NCBI GenBank assembly: GCA_027618625.1
Contig: JAQCER010000207.1
Span: 1-6,575, forward strand
Origin: Verrucomicrobiota bacterium
Lineage (GTDB): Bacteria; Verrucomicrobiota; Verrucomicrobiia; Verrucomicrobiales; DEV007
Direction of reading: 5' to 3'
Length of the DNA: 6,575 nt
Both the position numbers and the translations under genes were made by a program. Positions 1 to 4,746 of this stretch are shown here, piece after piece. Position 1 is the first letter of the stretch; each line of letters starts with the position of its first letter. The notes under the pieces are model-generated. The model was not told the origin of the DNA. It did not search any database and saw nothing but the letters and a program-made list of their open reading frames with translations.

Positions 1-186
1 CGCCGGCCTTGCTGGATTCGCAGCATCCGCCGTTCGCGCCGCCTGCCTGCTGCATCTAGCTTGGATTATGCATGAGCGATCTACTGCGACTTGCAAAAGA
101 CTCCATTTGCTGCGTCTCGCTACGATCTTCATGAATAACCTAGGCTAGCACTGTGATCGCGAATTTCTACTTTTGCCTCGTCTTCC

Positions 187-205
187 TGTTTACACAACAT
201 TTACA
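187..205 (+). promoter_or_regulatory. 11-base-phased TTTACA direct repeat, candidate OmpR-family operator
   Basis: TTTACA occurs at 189-194 and again at 200-205, an exact 11-base offset with 5 bases between copies. Read one register earlier it is TGTTTA-N5-CATTTA (187-203), close in form to the enterobacterial PhoP box, two TGTTTA-like half-sites separated by 5 bases. Two same-direction half-sites one helical turn apart are the usual target of OmpR/PhoB-type dimers, and this window encodes such a regulator at 4042-4746. The site ends 32 bases before the start codon at 238, so it would lie over or near the promoter. Binding is inferred; I see no good sigma-70 -10 element at standard spacing downstream. 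Confidence 0.4.
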
Positions 206-226
206 GAAACTTTCTTCTGCGGGTCT

Positions 227-230
227 AGGA
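227..230 (+). promoter_or_regulatory. Shine-Dalgarno AGGA for the VIT-VWA gene
   Basis: AGGA lies 7 bases before the ATG at 238, a normal distance. An in-frame TAG at 226-228 rules out any start further upstream, so together they fix the start at 238. Confidence 0.6.
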
Positions 231-237
231 TGATTGC

Positions 238-2550
238 ATGAAAGAAAATTTCTCGTTCTTCGATAACCTTCGCCTTGCCGTTCGGGCTGCGCTGCTTGGA
301 GTGGTGGTATCGGCAGGTGGGATGCCGGTTTCGGCGCAGGTTCCGGCAAATCCTGATCCTGCCCAGATGCGGATTGCTCCTCAACAGATCATTCCGATCA
401 CGCGACCGTTCATTGTCCCGCGACCGCCGCAGCCTCCGATCAATCAGCCGGTCGTCGTCACTGGAGTCGATGCGACGATTACCGTCACCGATCAGATGGC
501 GACGACGCAATTGGATATCTCGCTTCACAATCCCAACAGTCGCCCGGTGGAGTCGGAAGTGATCATTCCGGTCGCGCAAGGCTCCGTGTTTCGTGGATTC
601 ACCTTTGAAGGCACAGGGTTGGAGGCGACCGCAAAAATCCTGCCACGGGCGGAGGCGCGCAGGATATACGAATCAATCGTAGCGCAGACCAAGGATCCGG
701 CACTGCTGGAATTTGTCGGCACAGACATGCTGCAATCGAGCGTGTTTCCGGTGCCGCCGAATGGGAAACAGAAAGTGCGCGTGACCTTTGAGCGACTGCT
801 ACCCATCGACGGCAATCGGATCGACTACATGTTGCCTCGTTCCGAGACACTTGAGTATCGCATTCCATGGAACATTGCTGTGGAAGTGAAATCTACCGAG
901 CCCATCTCGACCCTGTACTCTCCGAGTCATGAGTTAAGTCTTCAACGCATCAGCGATCGCCACATCACCGCAAAGGTCACTGCTACCACGCAGCCCGGCG
1001 CATTCCAATTCTCGATGATGCGGCAGAATGGCGACCAGGTCACCGCCTCACTAGTGGCCTATCCCGATCCGAAAATCGGAGGCGGCTATTTCACGGTGCT
1101 CGTTGCTCCGCCAGCGCCAAACAAAGATTCGATGCCTCCAATCAAGCGCGAGGTCAGCGTGGTCATCGATCGCTCAGGCAGCATGGCTGGTGAGAAGCTG
1201 GAGCAGGTGCGGGCAGCCGCCCTGCAAGTGCTGGAGGGTCTGAACGACGGCGAGGCATTTAATATCATTGCCTACAACGAAGCGGTCGAATCGTTCTCGC
1301 AACAACCAGTGATGAAGAACGCGGAGACAATGCAGCAGGCGCGCAACTACCTTACTGCTCTGCGTGTCAGTGGTGGCACCAACATCCATGACGCCATCGT
1401 TGAGGCACTGCGGCAAAGGCCGACCGAAGGTACGCTCCCTATCGTGTTCTTCCTCACTGACGGACTGCCGACGATTGGCCAGACATCAGAGAAGGCGATT
1501 CGTGAAGTTGCAGCAAAGGGCAACCCACACAATCGCCGGATCTTCACCTTCGGCGTAGGCGTTGATGTCAATACGCCCCTGCTCAGTCGCCTTGCGCGCG
1601 AAAGCCGGGCGGTGGCCACCTATGTAATGCCGAAGGAAGACGTGGAGGTCAAAGTGGGCCAGGTCTACCGCCGACTGGAAGGGCCTGTGCTGGCGGATCC
1701 GAAGATTGCGATCATCGACGAAGCTGGGAATCCCGTTCCTGCTCGCGTCACGGACATGCTTCCGAGCACGCTGCCCGATATCTTCCAGGGCGAGCAAGTC
1801 GTCCTGCTCGGCAAGTATATCGGCGATCAACCAGTGCGCTTCCACCTTTCCGGACGCGATCGCTCAGGGCCGCGCTCCTTTAACTTTGATTTCAAATTCG
1901 ACAAAGCCACCACGGCCAATGCTTTTGTCCCCCGACTCTGGGCGAGCAACAAGATTGGCGTCCTCGCTGAGGCAATTCGGGACGTTGGTGCCGAAGCCGG
2001 TGGTTTCGCCGCAGCGCCGATTTCGCCCACCGATCCACGGGTGCGCGAGCTTGTGGATGAAATTGTCCGCCTGTCCCAGGAGTTCGGCATCCTTACTGAA
2101 TACACGGCATTCCTCGCAGAAGAAGGCACAAATCTCGCTGCTACCATGGAGAACCGCAGTAGGGCCAGCGACAACTTCGGCAGACGAGCGCTCGGCAATC
2201 GGTTCGGAGCAGACTCGGCAAATCAGGAACTCAACACAAAGTCCTGGACCGAGAAGAAAAGTCTGAACCGCACCAATCAATTCTGGGATTCGACCCTCAA
2301 AGAAGTCGAGATCACGCAAGTGCAGCAGGTGAATGATCGCGCCTACTTCAAACGCGGCGAATTCTGGGTCGATAGTCAAATTGGCCAAGGATCTGCAGCG
2401 GCGATCACTCCGGACCGGGTGGTCGAAATCGGATCACCGGAGTTCAGCAAGCTGGTCGATCAACTGGCAGCGGACAACCGACAGGGCTGCTTCGCACTTT
2501 CTGGCCAACTTTTGCTCAACGTGGACGGGCAATCGGTGCTCGTGAAATAA
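238..2550 (+). CDS. Exported VIT and von Willebrand factor A domain protein
   Basis: This 770-residue protein resembles bacterial relatives of the inter-alpha-trypsin inhibitor heavy chain. Residues 1-33 look like a signal peptide (hydrophobic core about 13-28, VSA before Gln34), followed by a Pro-rich linker to about 70. A VIT domain spans about 72-190, with the typical EARRIYE, DPALLEFVG and VFPVPPNGKQKVRV segments. A VWA domain follows at about 304-480 with an intact metal site: DRSGS (Asp311, Ser313, Ser315), GGT (Thr381) and LTDG (Asp408). The C-terminal part has the family-typical GILTEYTAFLAEE segment (617-629) and a DRAYFKRGEFWVDS segment (700-713). No C-terminal membrane helix or LPXTG sorting signal is visible, so it is probably periplasmic or released. 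Family knowledge points to metal-dependent protein binding or adhesion; the ligand is unknown. The stop lies 30 bases before the next gene, suggesting co-transcription. Confidence 0.93.
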   Translation: MKENFSFFDNLRLAVRAALLGVVVSAGGMPVSAQVPANPDPAQMRIAPQQIIPITRPFIVPRPPQPPINQPVVVTGVDATITVTDQMATTQLDISLHNPNSRPVESEVIIPVAQGSVFRGFTFEGTGLEATAKILPRAEARRIYESIVAQTKDPALLEFVGTDMLQSSVFPVPPNGKQKVRVTFERLLPIDGNRIDYMLPRSETLEYRIPWNIAVEVKSTEPISTLYSPSHELSLQRISDRHITAKVTATTQPGAFQFSMMRQNGDQVTASLVAYPDPKIGGGYFTVLVAPPAPNKDSMPPIKREVSVVIDRSGSMAGEKLEQVRAAALQVLEGLNDGEAFNIIAYNEAVESFSQQPVMKNAETMQQARNYLTALRVSGGTNIHDAIVEALRQRPTEGTLPIVFFLTDGLPTIGQTSEKAIREVAAKGNPHNRRIFTFGVGVDVNTPLLSRLARESRAVATYVMPKEDVEVKVGQVYRRLEGPVLADPKIAIIDEAGNPVPARVTDMLPSTLPDIFQGEQVVLLGKYIGDQPVRFHLSGRDRSGPRSFNFDFKFDKATTANAFVPRLWASNKIGVLAEAIRDVGAEAGGFAAAPISPTDPRVRELVDEIVRLSQEFGILTEYTAFLAEEGTNLAATMENRSRASDNFGRRALGNRFGADSANQELNTKSWTEKKSLNRTNQFWDSTLKEVEITQVQQVNDRAYFKRGEFWVDSQIGQGSAAAITPDRVVEIGSPEFSKLVDQLAADNRQGCFALSGQLLLNVDGQSVLVK

Positions 2551-2580
2551 AAATAAGACTAACATCACAACTATCATTAC
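2551..2580 (+). promoter_or_regulatory. Short leader without Shine-Dalgarno sequence
   Basis: The 30 bases between the first two genes are A-rich and contain no GGAG-like motif near the ATG at 2581. An in-frame TAA at 2560-2562 and the lack of another ATG in the gap leave 2581 as the first possible ATG. Initiation probably relies on an unstructured A-rich leader or on ribosomes arriving from the upstream gene. No terminator is visible in the gap, which supports one operon. Confidence 0.5.
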
Positions 2581-3786
2581 ATGAAATCAGAAATGTGGAA
2601 ACTGACAGGAGCGGGAATCGTATCGCTCGTATCGTTCGGCACCCTGCTGGTAACAGCAACGGCACAGGAGCCCACCATCGAGAAAGTCGGCGTGGAGATC
2701 GATGGGACAAAACCAACTGCCGTTGTCCCGGACGACAAGGACGTGCCCGTGGTACAGATCGCGTTGCTTTTGGATACCAGCGGCAGCATGAGTGGCCTGA
2801 TCTCCCAGGCGAAAACGCAACTCTGGAGCGTCGTGAACGAGTTCATCGTCGCCAAGCAAGACGGCAAGACACCCGTCGTGCAAGTGGCCCTCTACGAATA
2901 CGGCAAGAGCAGCCTGAGCGACGATTCGCGCTGGATCCGCCAGATTCAACCACTGACCCGTGATCTTGATTCGATCTCAAAGGAACTGTTTGCGCTGAAC
3001 ACGAATGGTGGCGAGGAATACTGCGGCGCGGTGATCGAGCAGGCGGTCAGAACACTTGCCTGGGATGCATCCCCGAAGACTTATAAGGCAATCTTCATTG
3101 CCGGCAACGAACCTTTCACACAAGGCCCCATCAGTGCGCAGGAAGCGTGTAAAACAGCGATCTCGAAAGGAATCATCGTCAACACGATTCACTGTGGCGA
3201 AGAGAATGAGGGGATCGCCACTGGCTGGAAGCAGGGAGCTTTACTCGCCGATGGCAAGTTCATGGTGATCGATCAAAATCAGACAGTGGCACACATCGAA
3301 GCACCTCAAGATGATCAGATTCTCAGACTGAACGAGCAACTTAACCGAACCTACATCGCCTACGGTGCCGAGCGCGAAGCTTGGGCAGAAAACCAACGGG
3401 CCCAGGATTCCAACGCCAATGGCGTGAATCAGGAAAACCTGGTGCGCCGTGCAGCGACCAAGGCTTCGAGGAACTACTTCAACGCCCACTGGGATATCGT
3501 CGATGCCTCGCAGCAGAAGGACTTCAAATGGACGGATGTGAAGAAGGAAGACTTGCCGGAAGAACTGCGAAAGCTAACGACGGACGGGCTCAAGGCGCAC
3601 GTCGATGCCCAACTTGCCAGAAGAGCCGAGTTGCAGAAGCAGATCCTGCAACTCACGCAGGAACGCGACAGCTGGGTCGCCGAAAAGCGGCAGGAACTCG
3701 GCGAGGACAACTCGCTGGGTCAGGCGGTGAGCAGCGCGATTCGCAGCCAGGCAGAGATGAAAGGGATCAGTTTTGACGTGAAGTAG
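2581..3786 (+). CDS. Exported VWA domain protein with non-canonical metal site
   Basis: The 401-residue protein starts with a signal peptide: a Lys-containing head, a hydrophobic stretch at about 9-24, and ATA (26-28) before Gln29. A VWA fold spans about 56-235. Its first metal motif, DTSGSM (Asp65, Ser67, Ser69), is intact. Where VWA domains normally have a GGT threonine, it has NGGEEYCG (142-149), and where LTDG is expected it has IAGNEPF (173-179). Glu145, Glu146 or Glu177 could replace the usual ligands; this looks like a feature of its subfamily and not damage. Cys148, Cys190 and Cys205 could form a disulfide after export. The tail, about 335-370, is charged and Leu/Gln-rich with helical or coiled-coil character. 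It lies 30 bases after the VIT-VWA gene, so the two may act together outside the cytoplasm. Its function is not known; I infer a binding or scaffold role. Confidence 0.88.
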   Translation: MKSEMWKLTGAGIVSLVSFGTLLVTATAQEPTIEKVGVEIDGTKPTAVVPDDKDVPVVQIALLLDTSGSMSGLISQAKTQLWSVVNEFIVAKQDGKTPVVQVALYEYGKSSLSDDSRWIRQIQPLTRDLDSISKELFALNTNGGEEYCGAVIEQAVRTLAWDASPKTYKAIFIAGNEPFTQGPISAQEACKTAISKGIIVNTIHCGEENEGIATGWKQGALLADGKFMVIDQNQTVAHIEAPQDDQILRLNEQLNRTYIAYGAEREAWAENQRAQDSNANGVNQENLVRRAATKASRNYFNAHWDIVDASQQKDFKWTDVKKEDLPEELRKLTTDGLKAHVDAQLARRAELQKQILQLTQERDSWVAEKRQELGEDNSLGQAVSSAIRSQAEMKGISFDVK

Positions 3787-3806
3787 TTGGGGGGTCACGC
3801 GCGGGT

Positions 3807-3884
3807 GAGGCGCTAGCTCGACAGGGCTTTTTGCCATCGAGACCGGAATCGATCGCAAAAGGCTCTGTTGAGTCGGAGCGCTTC
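3807..3884 (+). terminator. Long imperfect hairpin after the VWA gene, terminator-like
   Basis: The left arm 3817-3840 pairs with 3849-3872 around the 8-base loop GACCGGAA: 24 positions give 20 Watson-Crick pairs, 3 G:U pairs and one C:C mismatch. After an internal loop (3815-3816 against 3873-3876), 3807-3814 pairs with 3877-3884 with 7 Watson-Crick pairs and one G:U. The stem begins 20 bases after the stop at 3786, a natural place to end the VIT/VWA transcript. It lacks a following U tract, so it is not a textbook intrinsic terminator. It could instead protect the mRNA 3' end, pause polymerase, or be a decayed small inverted-repeat element. The structure is read directly from the sequence; the role is inferred. 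Confidence 0.5.
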
Positions 3885-3891
3885 AGTTCAA

Positions 3892-3906
3892 TGCGGGGGG
3901 GCCGCA
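3892..3906. repeat. Small GC-rich hairpin with G5 loop
   Basis: TGCGG (3892-3896) and CCGCA (3902-3906) are perfect inverted arms around a loop of five G. It lies 8 bases after the long hairpin and could stack with it or form within the alternative GTCGGA/TCCGAC pairing. The seven-G run here is also a likely place for sequencing or replication slippage. Confidence 0.4.
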
Positions 3907-3939
3907 CGACGCCTGGATCCGACAGCGCTCTCCTCTCAC

Positions 3940-3949
3940 GAAGCGCTTC
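3940..3949. promoter_or_regulatory. 10-base perfect palindrome, possible operator
   Basis: GAAGCGCTTC is its own reverse complement and lies 92 bases before the regulator start codon. The nine-base string AGCGCTTCA within it also occurs at 3877-3885, and the core AGCGCT again at 3924-3929. It could be a binding site for a dimeric regulator, but palindromes are not the usual OmpR-family target and no known consensus is recognised. Confidence 0.25.
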
Positions 3950-4041
3950 ACGCGACGAAAGACTTCCTGCTTGATACCCTGCGCAAAAGTATCCATCTTC
4001 TTCCCTGAGAACTTCGAACGGAACCACTCATCAAGTGATCC

Positions 4042-4746
4042 ATGGCCACGCAAACAATCTTAGTGATCGAAGACGATCGCCCCATCCGTGAGGGAGTGGT
4101 GGATGCATTGACCTTTTCTGGATACGGAGTGCTACAGGCACCCGATGGCGCGAAGGGCATGGAGTTGGCAATTTCCGCCACCTACGATCTGCTGTTGCTC
4201 GATCTTGTGCTTCCCCATCACTCCGGATTTGAGATCCTGGAAAAGCTGCGCGAATTGCGATCAGGCATGCCTGTTATTGTCTTGTCGGCTCGCGGCGAAG
4301 AAGCCGACCGGGTGCGAGGACTCAAATTGGGGGCTGATGACTACGTAGTGAAACCCTTTAGCGTAAACGAACTCCTCGCCCGAGTGGAAGCAGTTCTCCG
4401 ACGCACCCCCGCCAGACCAGAGGCCGTGGCAAAAGTCAGCCTGCCCTGCGGCGTCGCGGATCTCGAGACATCCGAAGTCCGCTACCACGATGGCGAACGC
4501 GTGGAACTGTCGACGAGAGAGGTCGACCTGCTTCGCTACTTTGCCGGGCGCCGAGGACGGGCCATCACGCGAGACGAAATCCTACGTCATGTCTGGCGCG
4601 TCGACCCGCGTAACATTGAGACGCGCACCATCGACATGCACATCGCTCACCTCCGCGGAAAAATTCGCGACAACAGCAGCCAGCCCGTCACGCTGCTGAC
4701 CGTGAGAGGAAAGGGATACATGCTTGCTACCGAGAAATCACCATGA
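4042..4746 (+). CDS. OmpR/PhoB-family response regulator
   Basis: The 234-residue protein has the full length and order of this family. The receiver domain (about 4-120) shows the acidic pocket Glu10-Asp11-Asp12, phospho-acceptor Asp54 in LLLDLVLP, switch Ser82 in VIVLSA, and Lys104 in VVKPF. After a short linker, a winged helix-turn-helix domain (about 133-230) carries the STREVDLLRYF segment, the recognition-helix region TRTIDMHIAHLRGKI (194-208) and the wing VRGKGYML (221-228). It should be phosphorylated by the kinase encoded immediately downstream and then bind direct-repeat DNA as a dimer. An in-frame TGA at 4036-4038 excludes an upstream start; the ribosome site is weak (AAGTGA, 4033-4038). 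The stop overlaps the kinase start in ATGA, indicating translational coupling. Target genes are not known; the VIT/VWA operon is a candidate. Confidence 0.95.
   Translation: MATQTILVIEDDRPIREGVVDALTFSGYGVLQAPDGAKGMELAISATYDLLLLDLVLPHHSGFEILEKLRELRSGMPVIVLSARGEEADRVRGLKLGADDYVVKPFSVNELLARVEAVLRRTPARPEAVAKVSLPCGVADLETSEVRYHDGERVELSTREVDLLRYFAGRRGRAITRDEILRHVWRVDPRNIETRTIDMHIAHLRGKIRDNSSQPVTLLTVRGKGYMLATEKSP

Larger units (their letters stand above)
1..237. other. Upstream region with no convincing gene
   Basis: No frame here gives a recognisable protein. Plus frame 2 is open from the window edge to a TAG at 146-148, but its translation is a featureless Ala/Leu/Arg-rich string. On the minus strand an ATG at 55-53, directly preceded by an in-frame TAG, opens an 18-codon frame running off the left edge. 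Its third codon positions are mostly G or C, so it could be the start of a divergent gene, but it has no visible ribosome binding site and is too short to judge. The right part, from about 150, is pyrimidine- and A/T-rich and most likely holds the promoter of the gene starting at 238. Confidence 0.5.
3787..4041. other. Structured intergenic region between the two operons
   Basis: The 255-base gap separates the VWA operon from the two-component genes. It contains a long imperfect hairpin (3807-3884), a small GC-rich hairpin (3892-3906), runs of six and seven G (3789-3794, 3895-3901), and AGCGCT three times (3877, 3924, 3942). GTCGGA at 3872-3877 can also pair with TCCGAC at 3918-3923, which would compete with the base of the long hairpin. 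A short inverted repeat, GATAC-N11-GTATC, lies at 3973-3993. No gene is evident. The promoter for the regulator gene must lie here or upstream, but no convincing -35/-10 pair was found. Confidence 0.55.

Noticed and set aside
2..148. Plus-strand open frame from the left edge as the end of an upstream gene
   Set aside because: The translation has no recognisable motif, and the other plus frames also stay open for some way, so this one does not stand out.
190..579. Minus-strand 129-codon open frame over the start of the VIT-VWA gene
   Set aside because: Arg/Asp/His-rich, low-complexity translation and complete overlap with a strongly supported gene mark it as a shadow frame.
1706..2266. Plus-strand 186-codon open frame inside the VIT-VWA gene
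   Set aside because: Ser/Arg/Pro-rich translation with no motif, fully within a conserved reading frame that shows VWA-family C-terminal motifs.
1864..2388. Minus-strand 174-codon open frame inside the VIT-VWA gene
   Set aside because: No recognisable domain; antisense to conserved codons, as expected by chance in GC-rich coding DNA.
3971..3999. Possible promoter with TTGATA as -35 before the regulator gene
   Set aside because: The hexamer at 17-base spacing is CATCTT, a poor -10, and the better TATCCA lies only 13 bases away.
4009..4024. Three GAAC copies just before the regulator start
   Set aside because: Uneven spacing of 7 and 5 bases and very short units; no known operator form and likely chance.
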